Source of the DNA: Nocardioides marmoribigeumensis | GTDB taxonomy: Bacteria; Actinomycetota; Actinomycetes; Propionibacteriales; Nocardioidaceae | Reading direction: 5' to 3' | Length of the DNA: 64,000 bases | Assembly (NCBI RefSeq): GCF_031458325.1 | Contig: NZ_JAVDYG010000001.1 | Location: 3,410,001 to 3,474,000 of the forward strand | In this document: one piece after another, positions 1 to 10,745 of the stretch | How positions within the stretch are numbered: the stretch's first letter is position 1 | Layout of the letters: each line of letters starts with the position of its first letter | The notes under the pieces: model-generated | The model's database searches: none | What the model was told of the DNA's origin: nothing | What the model saw: the letters and a program-made list of their open reading frames with translations, nothing else | Position numbers and translations under genes: made by a program

Positions 1-413
1 ACGTTCACCACATCGTTCTGCGCGAAGCCTTTCTGGCAAACCTAAGCGAAGAGCGGCAGCGTCTCGTTGCGAAACTCAAGGCGGATGGCGGGGTGCACTT
101 CGGCGAGTATGATCGAGCCAAGGCTGAAGCCGAGTTGCGCTATTCAGCCGCGCCGCCTCTACTTCTACTAATCGTCGTGTTGGCGGTGCTGTGGTCGCCA
201 GTAGTTCTGGTGGGTGTCGTGCTCCCGCTACTAATGATCAAACAAGGTTTAAGTATCGAGCTCAGTGGTGTCGTCGATTTATACATGGCGCTCCAGTACG
301 GCGGAGTCAAGTCGCCGACGATGGCCTTGCTTTACGAATGTCGGGCACGTTCACGCCCTCCCCAAACGGAGAACAGCGACCTTGCGGCGAGCGAAGTCAA
401 CCAATCGGTTTGA
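1..413 (+). CDS. Partial membrane protein of unknown function, cut by the left edge
   Basis: The frame is open from base 3 to a TGA at 411, so the gene starts outside the window. The visible 136 residues begin with a charged helix-forming stretch, followed by a hydrophobic segment from about residue 51 to 80 that could span the membrane once or twice, then a short polar tail. I do not recognise the family. Codon use is unlike the rest of the window: two TTA and several CTA leucine codons and many A/T third positions, whereas neighbours end almost always in G or C. That points to recently acquired DNA. The reading is supported by the open frame and the coherent membrane segment only, so it could be a decayed gene. 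Confidence 0.5.
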   Translation, partial: VHHIVLREAFLANLSEERQRLVAKLKADGGVHFGEYDRAKAEAELRYSAAPPLLLLIVVLAVLWSPVVLVGVVLPLLMIKQGLSIELSGVVDLYMALQYGGVKSPTMALLYECRARSRPPQTENSDLAASEVNQSV

Positions 414-571
414 CGACTTCTGCGCCCAACTCCTGTCGTGCTATGAGTCGAGCGTGTCCCGATGCCCGACCATCGGCAGAGTAGGGCACCTCAGGGCGGC
501 ATCGGACCGACCCACAGTGGGCGGAATGCCGCTCGTTACAGGATCGGTGGCGCTTACGACTTCCGCAGGAC

Positions 572-2038
572 TCAGCGGCGGAGGTTGATCTCGACAGACA
601 GAGGCTGGTCAGGGAAGTAGAGCTCGACCTGCTCGCCGGCCCCGAGCATCTGCCGAGCCTCATCGGGGTCGATGCGTCGTGACCCGCGGTGGTCGACCAG
701 GAATGCCAGGCCGTGAGGGGTGAGCCAGACGTAGCGGCCGTGGCCGCACTGCCGGGAAGTGAAGCCCGCACGAGTCTTCCAGCGGTGGTGTCGCCGACCG
801 AGTGGGCCGGAGTTGTGGGTGCCTGTCTGGGGCGGGTGGTCCGGTGGTGCCCCCGGTCTGTAGGGGGTGGGATGGTCGTAGTCCACGCCCCGGCCGGTGG
901 AAGAGGCGTAGGGCCAGTAGTCACCGCCGGTGATCAGGTGCACCCGCTCCTTGATCGACTCCGGGTGCTCGTAGGCGGTGGTGCGGACCCGGTCGGAGAG
1001 GTCGATGACCGGTTGGACCACCACGTTGTGCCGAGCCAGGAGGACCTGGAGCTCGGAGAGTGTCATGGCGCCGAGGCCCTCGACCCGGGCGACCCCCTCC
1101 TCGCCGAGCAGGACGGCTTCGTGGAGGTGGACGTAGAGCTTTGCCTGAGGGGCGATTCGTGCGGCGATCGCCGGGTCACGCAGCAGGTCCAGCACGTCGG
1201 CCGGGATCGCGAGGGCGCGGGCGATCGCGTCGGGATCGGTGTTGGGGTCGGTGGTCGGGTCCACGCCGCGGAGCAGGAGCTCGAACAGCTGCCCGAGGCG
1301 ACCGAAGTAGCCCATCGCCATCGATCGCCGCTCATCGAGCGTGGCGTCGGGGTGGGAGGTCAGGAGGGCCTCGGCCACCCGCTCGAGGACCGCGTCGATG
1401 CCGGGCCCGTCGGCGGCGTCGATCCGCGCCACGACCATCCGGGTCCCGTCGTCCTCGGTCTGCCCGACCGCGGCGAAGCCGCGCTGCTTGGCCTCCGCGA
1501 CCTCGTCCTCGTGGGTGCCGGTGTCGGCCTCGATGATCTTGGCGTCCGCCACGTCGAGGATGCGCTTGATCGACTCGGTCGCGATCATCCGGGCCACAGC
1601 CTGGTCGACGATCCACATCCGGTCCGCCGGGACCCTGCGAGAACGGGAGGCGACCGTGCGGGCCACCCACACCTCGGCATCGCCGGCCAGGCAGACCGCC
1701 CACGTGAGCGGCATCCGGTGGACCAGGTCGAGCACGTCGGCCATCGCGGACCGAGTGGCGTTGACGTGCTCCTCGCGAGCCAGCGCGATCTCGCCCAGAC
1801 AGAAGTCCTGGACCCCGGGGGTGCCTTCACCGCCGAGCTGACGCAGGACCTTGCCGATCGCGCGCGCGTGCTCGCGGCCACGAGCGTCGAGACCGTCCAG
1901 CGGGTCCGCGCCGTGCATCGCCACCCACTGCTCCAGGACCCGCAGCTCCTGGACCTCCAGGAGCCGCCGCGTCCGGAGCGTGCTCGTCGCTGCGTCGAGC
2001 ACGTCGCGCGCGGAGAGGTCGCGGAGGTCTTCGGGCAT
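572..2038 (-). CDS. DUF222 / HNH nuclease-domain protein (13E12 repeat family), copy 1
   Basis: This 488-residue protein has the layout of the actinobacterial 13E12 family: an N-terminal alpha-helical DUF222 region (about 1-330) and a C-terminal HNH module. HNH candidates are D388-H389 (VDYDHPTPY), N409 (THNSGPL) and H417-H418 (GRRHHRWKT). The CxxC zinc knuckles seen in some relatives are absent. The closest relative in view is the gene at 14453-15958, nearly co-linear and most similar over the last 140 residues. The start is ATG at 2038, with a TAGGCT hexamer at 2045-2050 (minus strand) six bases before it, suggesting a leaderless mRNA. The family is often multicopy and its cellular role is unsettled; DNA cleavage is inferred from the fold only. 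Confidence 0.85.
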   Translation of the reverse strand: MPEDLRDLSARDVLDAATSTLRTRRLLEVQELRVLEQWVAMHGADPLDGLDARGREHARAIGKVLRQLGGEGTPGVQDFCLGEIALAREEHVNATRSAMADVLDLVHRMPLTWAVCLAGDAEVWVARTVASRSRRVPADRMWIVDQAVARMIATESIKRILDVADAKIIEADTGTHEDEVAEAKQRGFAAVGQTEDDGTRMVVARIDAADGPGIDAVLERVAEALLTSHPDATLDERRSMAMGYFGRLGQLFELLLRGVDPTTDPNTDPDAIARALAIPADVLDLLRDPAIAARIAPQAKLYVHLHEAVLLGEEGVARVEGLGAMTLSELQVLLARHNVVVQPVIDLSDRVRTTAYEHPESIKERVHLITGGDYWPYASSTGRGVDYDHPTPYRPGAPPDHPPQTGTHNSGPLGRRHHRWKTRAGFTSRQCGHGRYVWLTPHGLAFLVDHRGSRRIDPDEARQMLGAGEQVELYFPDQPLSVEINLRR

Positions 2039-2067
2039 GAGTACAGCCTACCCGGCCATGACGATAT

Positions 2068-2083
2068 CCGCACGGGTGTTCGG
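2068..2083 (-). promoter_or_regulatory. Degenerate SOS-box-like site upstream of DUF222/HNH copy 1
   Basis: On the minus strand this reads CCGAACACCCGTGCGG. It keeps 9 of the 12 fixed positions of the mycobacterial LexA consensus TCGAAC-N4-GTTCGA. It lies about 30 bases before the start, the same place as the much better site of copy 2 at 14408-14423. On its own it would not be convincing; the matching position in both paralogs is the argument. Confidence 0.35.
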
Positions 2084-2122
2084 CACCCTGTGGAGACGAC
2101 GCCCAGGGGTGCGTGAGGGGGA

Positions 2123-4264
<2,142 letters not shown>

Positions 4265-4326
4265 GGGTCGATTGTGGACTACGGTGACGCAGGTTCGTGG
4301 AGGTGCAACCGAGAGGACGGTCCGGC

Positions 4327-5106
4327 GTGGGTGAGTTCGTGCGGCTCGAGGTCGAGGACGGTGTCGGGACGATCCGCATCGACCGACCCAAGATGAACGC
4401 GCTCGACGTGCAGGTGCAGGAGGAGATCCGCGCCGCGGCGCTCGAGGCCACCGACCGCGACGACGTCCGCGCGGTCGTCGTCTACGGCGGCGAGCGGGTC
4501 TTCGCGGCCGGCGCCGACATCAAGGAGATGGCCGACATGTCCTACCCGGACATGGTCAAGCGCTCCGGGGCACTCCAGTCCGCCTTCACCGCGGTCGCCC
4601 GCATCCCCAAGCCGGTCGTCGCGGCGGTCACCGGCTACGCCCTCGGCGGCGGCTGCGAGCTCGCGCTGTGCGCCGACATCCGCATCGCCGCCGACAACGC
4701 GACCTTCGGCCAGCCCGAGATCCTGCTCGGGATCATCCCGGGCGCGGGCGGCACCCAGCGGCTCACCCGCCTCGTCGGGCCGAGCAAGGCCAAGGACCTG
4801 ATCTTCACCGGCCGCTTCGTCAAGGCCGACGAGGCGCTGGCCATCGGCCTCGCCGACAAGCTGGTCCCCGCCGACCAGGTGTACGCCGAGGCGGTCGCCT
4901 GGGCGCGCCAGTTCACCAAGGCCGCCGCGCTCGCCGTACGCGCGGCCAAGGAGTCGGTCGACCGGGGCCTCGAGGTCGACCTCGAGACCGGCCTGGAGAT
5001 CGAGCGGCAGCAGTTCGCCGCGCTGTTCGCCACCGAGGACCGCACCATCGGCATGCGCAGCTTCCAGGAGAACGGCCCGGGCAAGGCCGAGTTCGTCGGT
5101 CGCTGA
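4327..5106 (+). CDS. Enoyl-CoA hydratase/isomerase (crotonase family)
   Basis: Hydrates trans-2-enoyl-CoA in fatty-acid beta-oxidation or related acyl-CoA routes. From GTG 4327 it is 259 residues, normal for the family. The oxyanion-hole segment AAGADIKEM (60-68) and GYALGGGCELA (103-113) are present, as are both catalytic glutamates of the rat enzyme, here E111 and E131 (GQPEILLG). I prefer GTG 4327 because GAGAGGA lies 9 bases upstream; an in-frame GTG at 4297 would add ten residues with no obvious benefit. The nearby etfBA genes, which accept electrons from acyl-CoA dehydrogenases, fit a beta-oxidation role. The exact substrate cannot be read from sequence. Confidence 0.9.
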   Translation: MGEFVRLEVEDGVGTIRIDRPKMNALDVQVQEEIRAAALEATDRDDVRAVVVYGGERVFAAGADIKEMADMSYPDMVKRSGALQSAFTAVARIPKPVVAAVTGYALGGGCELALCADIRIAADNATFGQPEILLGIIPGAGGTQRLTRLVGPSKAKDLIFTGRFVKADEALAIGLADKLVPADQVYAEAVAWARQFTKAAALAVRAAKESVDRGLEVDLETGLEIERQQFAALFATEDRTIGMRSFQENGPGKAEFVGR

Positions 5107-5121
5107 GCCAGCGACCTCCCG

Positions 5122-5165
5122 GACCCAGGCATCAGCCGGGTCAGGTTGGATAACCTCCCTGCGGG
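5122..5165 (+). terminator. Tandem hairpins after the enoyl-CoA hydratase gene
   Basis: Three adjacent inverted repeats follow the stop codon by 15 bases. The first is GACCC-A-GGC, loop ATCA, GCC-GGGTC (5122-5142). The second is AGGTT, loop GGAT, AACCT (5143-5156). The third is CCC-TGC-GGG (5157-5165). There is no U-tract, which is common for actinobacterial terminators. Termination is the simplest reading; a small structured RNA is possible. Confidence 0.5.
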
Positions 5166-5202
5166 AAGCAGCATCGGGGTAGTCGGGTGACAGGAGCCAC
5201 CA

Positions 5203-5586
5203 GTGAGCGAGTCGGAGACGGCGGGCAAGCGCCGCGCTGAGACACCGCGTCGGGACGGACTCAACGCGGGGTCCCGCAAGGCGCGGTCGACCATCGCCTC
5301 GGTGGTGTGGCTCGTGGCCGTCGTGGCGGCCGCGGTGCTGGCCGTCGGCGCCCTGCTGGTCGCGCTCCGCTTCAACCTGGACAACGCGGTGGTCAAGGCG
5401 ATCACCGACCTGGCCGACAAGATCGACTTCGGCGAGCTCAAGAGCTTCGAGGTCAAGAAGGGCGCCGGGGCCTCCGCCCGCCAGGACGCCGTGGTCAAGT
5501 CCGTGCTGGTCAACTGGGGCGTCGCGGCCCTGATCTACCTCGTCGCGGGCAAGGTCCTGGACCGCGTGATCCGCCCGCGCGGCTGA
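5203..5586 (+). CDS. Small two-helix membrane protein, unknown
   Basis: A 127-residue protein with a basic N-terminal tail (about 1-30), a strong transmembrane helix (about 33-56), a charged middle segment and a second hydrophobic helix (about 101-117) before a short basic C-terminus. The start GTG 5203 has CAGGAG nearby at 5190-5195. I recognise no enzymatic motif or named family. It lies between the hydratase and etfB genes on the same strand but is separated from each by about 100 to 140 bases that hold hairpins or a palindrome. It is therefore probably its own transcription unit. Confidence 0.7.
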   Translation: MSESETAGKRRAETPRRDGLNAGSRKARSTIASVVWLVAVVAAAVLAVGALLVALRFNLDNAVVKAITDLADKIDFGELKSFEVKKGAGASARQDAVVKSVLVNWGVAALIYLVAGKVLDRVIRPRG

Positions 5587-5620
5587 CCCGGACCGGGCGG
5601 GCACCGAGGTGTAACTCGGT

Positions 5621-5635
5621 GTCACAGTCTGTGAC
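5621..5635 (+). promoter_or_regulatory. Palindrome upstream of etfBA, possible operator
   Basis: GTCACAG-T-CTGTGAC is a perfect inverted repeat with 7-base arms. It lies about 55 bases upstream of a TAGCCT hexamer (about 5690) and about 95 bases before etfB. A GTAAC/GTCAC-like half site precedes it. It has the size of a GntR or TetR operator, but no regulator gene is adjacent. Function is inferred from symmetry and position only. Confidence 0.4.
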
Positions 5636-5730
5636 TGATCGCACCTGCCCCATCTCGTGCGACCGCTGTGGCTCGCGGGTAGCCTCTTGGCATCCCGAGA
5701 CCCGAGGAGGGGCCCGCTCAGGGCTTTGCC

Positions 5731-6516
5731 ATGAACATTGTCGTATGTGTGAAGTACGTCCCGGACGCGACCGGTGACCGCAAGTTCGAGTCCGACAACA
5801 CCGTGGATCGTGACAACGTCGACGGCCTGCTCTCGGAGCTCGACGAGTACGCCGTCGAGCAGGCGCTGCAGCTCAAGGAGAAGCTCGGCGACGACACCGA
5901 GGTGACCGCGCTGACCATCGGGCCGGCCGACGCCGAGACCGCGGTGCGCAAGGCGCTGCAGATGGGCGCCGACAAGGGCGTCCACGTCGTCGACGACGCG
6001 ATCGCCGGCTCCGACGCGCTGGCCACCTCGCTGGTGCTCGCCGAGGCGCTGAAGAAGACCGACTACGACCTGGTCATGTGCGGCATGGGCTCGACCGACG
6101 GCGCCATGGGCGTCGTCCCGGCGATGGTCTCCGAGCGCCTGGGCATCCCGGGCATCACCTTCGCCTCCGAGCTGAGCGTCGAGGGCGACACCGTCAAGAT
6201 CCGCCGCGACGGCGACACCGCGACCGTCATGGTCGAGGGCACGCTGCCCGTCGTCCTGTCGGTCACCGACCAGACCGGCGAGGCGCGTTACCCGTCCTTC
6301 AAGGGCATCATGGCCGCGAAGAAGAAGCCGGTCGAGACCTGGAGCCTGTCCGACCTCGGCGTCGACGCCGAGCTGGTCGGCCTCTCCGCCTCCTGGTCGC
6401 AGGTCGAGGGCACCGAGGAGCGTCCGCCCCGCAGCCAGGGCGAGATCGTCACCGACGAGGACGGGTCGGGCGCCACCGCGCTGGTGGACTTCCTGGCCTC
6501 CAAGAAGTTCATCTGA
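5731..6516 (+). CDS. etfB: Electron transfer flavoprotein, beta subunit
   Basis: Small subunit of the soluble ETF heterodimer that takes electrons from acyl-CoA dehydrogenases and passes them to the respiratory chain through ETF dehydrogenase. The 261-residue length is typical. The opening MNIVVCVKYVPD and the AMP-binding type segment around residues 115-140 (CGMGSTDGAMGVV, then SERLGIPG) fit EtfB/FixA. etfA follows after 44 bases on the same strand, so the two are almost certainly co-transcribed. The order etfB-etfA upstream of a cysteine desulfurase gene is shared with mycobacteria. A palindrome at 5621-5635 and TAGCCT at about 5690 mark the likely promoter region. Confidence 0.96.
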   Translation: MNIVVCVKYVPDATGDRKFESDNTVDRDNVDGLLSELDEYAVEQALQLKEKLGDDTEVTALTIGPADAETAVRKALQMGADKGVHVVDDAIAGSDALATSLVLAEALKKTDYDLVMCGMGSTDGAMGVVPAMVSERLGIPGITFASELSVEGDTVKIRRDGDTATVMVEGTLPVVLSVTDQTGEARYPSFKGIMAAKKKPVETWSLSDLGVDAELVGLSASWSQVEGTEERPPRSQGEIVTDEDGSGATALVDFLASKKFI

Positions 6517-6560
6517 CCGCCCTCCGGCCCTGACTGAGTTCCTGAAGGAAGAGCAACCAC

Positions 6561-7505
6561 ATGTCTGAAGTCCTGGTCCTGGTCGACCACGCGGGCGGCA
6601 CCGTCCGCAAGACCACCAACGAGATGCTGACCATCGCCCGCAAGCTGGGCGAGCCGTCCGCGGTCTTCATCGGCAAGCTGTCCGACGAGGCCACTGCCGC
6701 GCTCAAGAAGTTCGGCGCCGCCAAGATCTACGCCGTCGACGGCGGTCACGTGAACCCCTACATCGTGGCCCCCAAGGCCGAGGTGCTCGCCGACCTGGTG
6801 AAGAAGACCTCGCCCGCCGCTGTGCTGATCGCCTCGTCCGCCGAGGGCAAGGAGATCGCGGCCCGCCTCGCGGTCAAGACCGAGTCCGGCCTGATCACCG
6901 ACGCCGTCGACGTGGCCGAGGGTGGCGTGACCACCCAGTCCGTCTTCGCCGGCAACTACACGGTGCAGGCCAAGGTCACCAAGGGCACGCCGATCATCGC
7001 GGTCAAGCCCAACTCCGCCACCCCGGAGGAGTCCGAGGGCGCCGGCGCGGTCGAGGAGATCACTCCCGAGATCTCCGACGTCGCCAAGGGCGCGCGCATC
7101 GTGGGGGTCGAGCCCAAGAAGTCCTCGGGTCGACCCGAGCTCAACGACGCCGCCATCGTCGTGGCCGGTGGCCGCGGCACGGGCGGCAACTTCGAGCCCG
7201 TCGAGGAGCTCGCCGACTCGCTCGGTGCGGCCGTCGGCGCCTCGCGTGCGGCCGTGGACTCGGGGTGGTACCCCCACTCCTTCCAGATCGGCCAGACCGG
7301 CAAGGTCGTCTCCCCGCAGCTCTACATCGCCAACGGCATCTCCGGTGCGATCCAGCACCGCGCCGGCATGCAGACCTCCAAGACGATCGTCGCGGTCAAC
7401 AAGGACGAGGAGGCGCCGATCTTCGAGCTCGTCGACTTCGGCGTCGTGGGCGACCTGCACTCGGTCCTGCCCAAGGCCACCGAGGAGATCAACAAGCGCA
7501 AGTGA
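6561..7505 (+). CDS. etfA: Electron transfer flavoprotein, alpha subunit
   Basis: Large, FAD-binding subunit of ETF. The protein has 314 residues with an N-terminal alpha/beta domain and the conserved C-terminal FAD domain. In that domain GRGTGG (198-203), [11 protein letters not shown] (223-233), IGQTGK and [10 protein letters not shown] are recognisable FAD-contacting stretches. AAGGAAGAG at about 6543 precedes the ATG. The gene is downstream of etfB in the same transcription unit. The complete FAD region argues for a standard ETF rather than the bifurcating FixAB type, although the two cannot be fully separated by eye. Confidence 0.96.
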   Translation: MSEVLVLVDHAGGTVRKTTNEMLTIARKLGEPSAVFIGKLSDEATAALKKFGAAKIYAVDGGHVNPYIVAPKAEVLADLVKKTSPAAVLIASSAEGKEIAARLAVKTESGLITDAVDVAEGGVTTQSVFAGNYTVQAKVTKGTPIIAVKPNSATPEESEGAGAVEEITPEISDVAKGARIVGVEPKKSSGRPELNDAAIVVAGGRGTGGNFEPVEELADSLGAAVGASRAAVDSGWYPHSFQIGQTGKVVSPQLYIANGISGAIQHRAGMQTSKTIVAVNKDEEAPIFELVDFGVVGDLHSVLPKATEEINKRK

Positions 7506-7538
7506 CCGCTGCCCGCGTCCCCGGTTAACGTCGGGGGC

Positions 7539-8441
7539 ATGGACGGGCGAGATCATCGGACGGACCGTCGCCTGCGGGCGGCGGTCCGTCGCGCGTTGCA
7601 GCGCACGGGCTGGGACGTCCGCGGCCTGGGCGACCGCGCCTGGGTCGTGCGGCACAGCACGAGCCGCCACCGGGTCGTCCCCATCGGGGGCGACGCGCTG
7701 AGGGCCACCCTGGTGTGGGACCGGCGCCGGGTCCGGGCGCGGCCCGCGCGCCTGCAGCAGCGCCTGGCGCAGGTGGCCCAGCGCGAGCTGGTGATGTGGG
7801 TCCTGCGGGCCGGCGAGGTCGACTGCGTGGTCGACGCCGGCGCCAACACCGGCCAGTTCGCCCAGGGCCTGCGCCGCGCGGGCTACCGCGGACGCATCGT
7901 GTCCTTCGAACCGGTGCGCTCGGCGTACGACGGGCTCGCGGCGGCCGCGCGCGACGACGACGCGTGGTGGGTGCGTCACTGCGGGCTCGGGTCGAGCGAC
8001 GGCACCGCCACGATCCACGCGATGCGCGGCACGATGAGCAGCCTCCTGCCGCCGAGCGACTTCGGGCGGGAGTGGGCGGCGGGCCTGCGCAACATGACGT
8101 CCGAGGAGGTGACCATCCGCCGCCTCGACGGGCTGATGCCCGAGATCCTCGACGGGCTGGACGCGGGCCGGGTCTACCTCAAGATGGACACCCAGGGCTA
8201 CGACCTCGAGGTGGTGCAGGGGGCGGGCGAGGCCCTCGACCGGGTCGTCGCGCTCCAGGCGGAGCTGTCGTGCGTGCCGATCTACGACGGCATGACGCGG
8301 CTCCCGGAGCAGTGGGTGGCGCTGGAGGCGGCTGGGTTCGAGAGCGCGGGGGTGTTCCCGGTGTCCTTCGACCACGAGACCGTCCGGGCGATCGAGTACG
8401 ACGTGGTGATGGTCCGCGCGCGGGAGATGCGCGGGCTCTAG
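7539..8441 (+). CDS. FkbM-family SAM-dependent methyltransferase
   Basis: A class I methyltransferase of 300 residues. The SAM-binding motif I is [11 protein letters not shown] (97-107), followed by FEPV. The FkbM signature [18 protein letters not shown] lies near residue 212. FkbM enzymes usually O-methylate sugars or polyketides, so a role on a glycolipid or polysaccharide is possible but unproven. The N-terminal 80 residues are basic and variable. The ATG at 7539 has TAACGT seven bases upstream, leaderless-like. Its neighbours, etfA and the cysteine desulfurase, are housekeeping genes and give no clue to the substrate. Confidence 0.88.
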   Translation: MDGRDHRTDRRLRAAVRRALQRTGWDVRGLGDRAWVVRHSTSRHRVVPIGGDALRATLVWDRRRVRARPARLQQRLAQVAQRELVMWVLRAGEVDCVVDAGANTGQFAQGLRRAGYRGRIVSFEPVRSAYDGLAAAARDDDAWWVRHCGLGSSDGTATIHAMRGTMSSLLPPSDFGREWAAGLRNMTSEEVTIRRLDGLMPEILDGLDAGRVYLKMDTQGYDLEVVQGAGEALDRVVALQAELSCVPIYDGMTRLPEQWVALEAAGFESAGVFPVSFDHETVRAIEYDVVMVRAREMRGL

Positions 8442-8490
8442 CGGGGCCGCAGGGGGCAGCCCGTGGAGCCACGCCGTACGCTTGAGGGCG

Positions 8491-9666
8491 ATGTCCGCTC
8501 CGCCCCGACCCGCCTACCTCGACCACGCGGCGACCACGCCGATGCGTCCCGAGGTCGTGGACGTCTTCTCCGAGCACCTCACCCGCACCGGCAACGCCAA
8601 CAGCCTGCACGGCGCCGGGCGGGCGGCCCGTCGTGTCGTCGAGGAGTCGCGCGAGCGCATCGCCGCCGCCCTGGGCGCCCGGCCCGGCGAGGTGCTCTTC
8701 ACCTCCGGCGGCACGGAGTCGGACAACCTCGCGGTCAAGGGCGTGACCTGGGCGCGGCAGTCCACCGACCCCGGCCGCGTCCGCGTGCTCAGCGCCGCGA
8801 CCGAGCACCACGCGGTGCTCGACCCACTCGACTGGCTGGCCGAGCGCGGGTCCAAGGTCGAGCTGGTGCCGGTCGACGGCAACGGGCGGGTCGACGTGGG
8901 GGCCTACGCCCACCTGCTCACCGCCGACGCCGAGTCGGTCGCCCTGGTCTCGCTGATGTGGGCCAACAACGAGGTCGGCACCGTGCAGCCGATCGCCGAG
9001 CTGGCGGCGGTCGCGCGCGAGCACGGCATCCCGTTCCACACCGACGCCGTGCAGGCGGTCGGCGCCGTGCCCGTCGACTTCGCCGCGAGCGGCGTCGACG
9101 CCCTCACGCTCACCGCGCACAAGATCGGCGGTCCCTACGGCGTCGGGGCGCTGGTCGCCTCCCGCTCGCTCGAGATGTCGCCGCTGCTGCACGGGGGCGG
9201 CCAGGAGCGCGGCGTGCGCTCGGGCACGCTCGACGTCCCCGCGGTCGCCGCCTTCGCCAGGGCCGTCGAGCTCGCCGTGGGCGACCAGGAGTCCTACGCC
9301 GCCCGGGTGCGGGGGCTGCGCGACGACCTGGTGCAGCGCGTGCGCGCCGTCGTGCCCGACGTGGTGCTCAACGGCGACCCGATCGAGCGGCTGCCGGGCA
9401 ACGCCCACCTGACCTTCCCCGGCTGCGAGGGCGACTCGCTGCTGATGCTGCTGGACCACCAGGGCGTGCAGTGCTCGACCGGGTCCGCCTGCTCGGCCGG
9501 CGTCCCCCAGCCGAGCCACGTGCTGCTGGCGATGGGCCGCACCCCGGCCGAGGCACGCGGCTCGTTGCGCTTCTCGCTGGGCCACTCCTCGACGCCCGCC
9601 GACGTCGACGCGGTCGTGGCCGCGATCGGGCCGGCGGTGGAGCGGGCGCGGGCGGCGTTGCTGTGA
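8491..9666 (+). CDS. iscS: Cysteine desulfurase, IscS/NifS class
   Basis: PLP enzyme that removes sulfur from cysteine and hands it on as persulfide. From ATG 8491 it has 391 residues. YLDHAATTP at the N-terminus, the PLP lysine K211 in LTAHKIGG and the mobile catalytic C334 in GSACSAG are all present. A TTG at 8482 would add three residues; I chose the ATG because TACGCT lies eight bases before it. mnmA overlaps its stop by four bases (GTGA), so the desulfurase very likely supplies sulfur for tRNA 2-thiolation. The same pair occurs in mycobacteria next to etfBA. Confidence 0.94.
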   Translation: MSAPPRPAYLDHAATTPMRPEVVDVFSEHLTRTGNANSLHGAGRAARRVVEESRERIAAALGARPGEVLFTSGGTESDNLAVKGVTWARQSTDPGRVRVLSAATEHHAVLDPLDWLAERGSKVELVPVDGNGRVDVGAYAHLLTADAESVALVSLMWANNEVGTVQPIAELAAVAREHGIPFHTDAVQAVGAVPVDFAASGVDALTLTAHKIGGPYGVGALVASRSLEMSPLLHGGGQERGVRSGTLDVPAVAAFARAVELAVGDQESYAARVRGLRDDLVQRVRAVVPDVVLNGDPIERLPGNAHLTFPGCEGDSLLMLLDHQGVQCSTGSACSAGVPQPSHVLLAMGRTPAEARGSLRFSLGHSSTPADVDAVVAAIGPAVERARAALL

Positions 9667-10745
9667 GGGTCGTCGCCGCCATGTCCGGAGGGGTGGACTC
9701 GGCGGTGGCCGCGGCCCGCGCCGTCGAGGCCGGCCACGAGGTCACCGGCATCCACCTCGCGCTGTCGCGCAACCCCGCCTCCCACCGCACGGGGGCCCGC
9801 GGCTGCTGCACCATCGAGGACGCCAACGACGCCCGCCGCGCGGCCGACGTCATCGGGATCCCCTTCTACGTCTGGGACCTGAGCGAGCGGTTCCATGACG
9901 ACGTGGTCGAGGACTTCCGGTCGGAGTACGCCGCCGGCCGCACCCCCAACCCCTGCCTGCGCTGCAACGAGAAGATCAAGTTCGCCGCCGTCCTCGACCG
10001 CGCCCTGGCGCTGGGCTACGACGCGGTGGCGACGGGCCACTACGCCTCGGTCCGCCAGGGGCCCGCCGGCCCCGAGCTGCACCGAGCGGTGGATGCGGCC
10101 AAGGACCAGTCCTACGTGCTCGGGGTGCTCACCCAGGAGCAGGTCGCGCACTCGCTCTTCCCGCTCGGCGACTCGGTCAAGGCCGACGTGCGCGCCGAGG
10201 CGGCCCGGCGCGGACTGCTCGTCGCGGACAAGCCCGACAGCCACGACATCTGCTTCGTCGCCGACGGCGACACCGCCGGCTGGCTGCACGACAGGCTCGG
10301 CTCGTCGGCCGGGTCCTTCGTCGACGAGTCCGGGGCCGTCGTCGGCTCCCACGACGGCGCCTTCGCCTTCACCGTCGGCCAGCGGCGCGGGCTGCGGCTC
10401 GGCACGCCGGCCCCCGACGGGCAGCCACGGTTCGTGCTCGACATCGAGCCGGTGTCCGGGACGGTGACCGTCGGCCCGCGGGAGGCGCTCGCGATCGACG
10501 GGCTGACCGGCATCCGGCCGCGCTGGTGCGGCGCGGCTCCGGCACGCCTGGAGTGCACCGTCCAGCTGCGGGCGCACGGCGCCGAGCACCGGGCCGTGGT
10601 CCACGTCGACGGCGACTCGGTCACGGTCGACCTCCTCGACCCCGCGTCCGGCATCGCCCCGGGGCAGGCCGCCGTGGTCTACGACGGCACCCGGGTGGTC
10701 GGCTCGTGCACGATCGCCTCGACGCACCGGACGTCGCGGTCATGA
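9663..10745 (+). CDS. mnmA: tRNA-specific 2-thiouridylase
   Basis: Adenylates and thiolates U34 of tRNA-Lys, -Glu and -Gln. The 360-residue frame starts at GTG 9663 inside the stop of the desulfurase gene. The ATP PP-loop SGGVDS is at residues 8-13. The two redox cysteines correspond to C101 (LRCNEKIKF) and C197 (SHDICFVAD). The C-terminal beta-barrel (about 270-355) is complete. The long upstream extension of this frame is antisense-like noise inside the desulfurase gene. Translational coupling to the sulfur donor upstream, and an ATGA overlap with the next gene, mark a three-gene operon. Confidence 0.95.
   Translation: MRVVAAMSGGVDSAVAAARAVEAGHEVTGIHLALSRNPASHRTGARGCCTIEDANDARRAADVIGIPFYVWDLSERFHDDVVEDFRSEYAAGRTPNPCLRCNEKIKFAAVLDRALALGYDAVATGHYASVRQGPAGPELHRAVDAAKDQSYVLGVLTQEQVAHSLFPLGDSVKADVRAEAARRGLLVADKPDSHDICFVADGDTAGWLHDRLGSSAGSFVDESGAVVGSHDGAFAFTVGQRRGLRLGTPAPDGQPRFVLDIEPVSGTVTVGPREALAIDGLTGIRPRWCGAAPARLECTVQLRAHGAEHRAVVHVDGDSVTVDLLDPASGIAPGQAAVVYDGTRVVGSCTIASTHRTSRS

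Noticed and set aside
459-476. Small dyad CCGATG ... CATCGG between the partial ORF and DUF222 copy 1
   Set aside because: Six-base arms with a six-base loop and no positional logic; likely chance.
5111-5180. TPP-riboswitch-like (minus strand, AACCTGA...ATGCC) and SRP-RNA-like (plus strand, GGTCAGG ... GGAAGCAGC) motifs
   Set aside because: The TPP 5' half with CTGAGA is missing and TAAT/GCG core bases differ; the SRP apical loop is interrupted by extra bases. The region is adequately explained as terminator-like hairpins.
8463-9662. Long open frame upstream of mnmA, giving a 760-residue fusion
   Set aside because: It runs through the cysteine desulfurase gene in another frame and codes Arg/Gly/Ala-rich sequence without domains; mnmA starts at GTG 9663.
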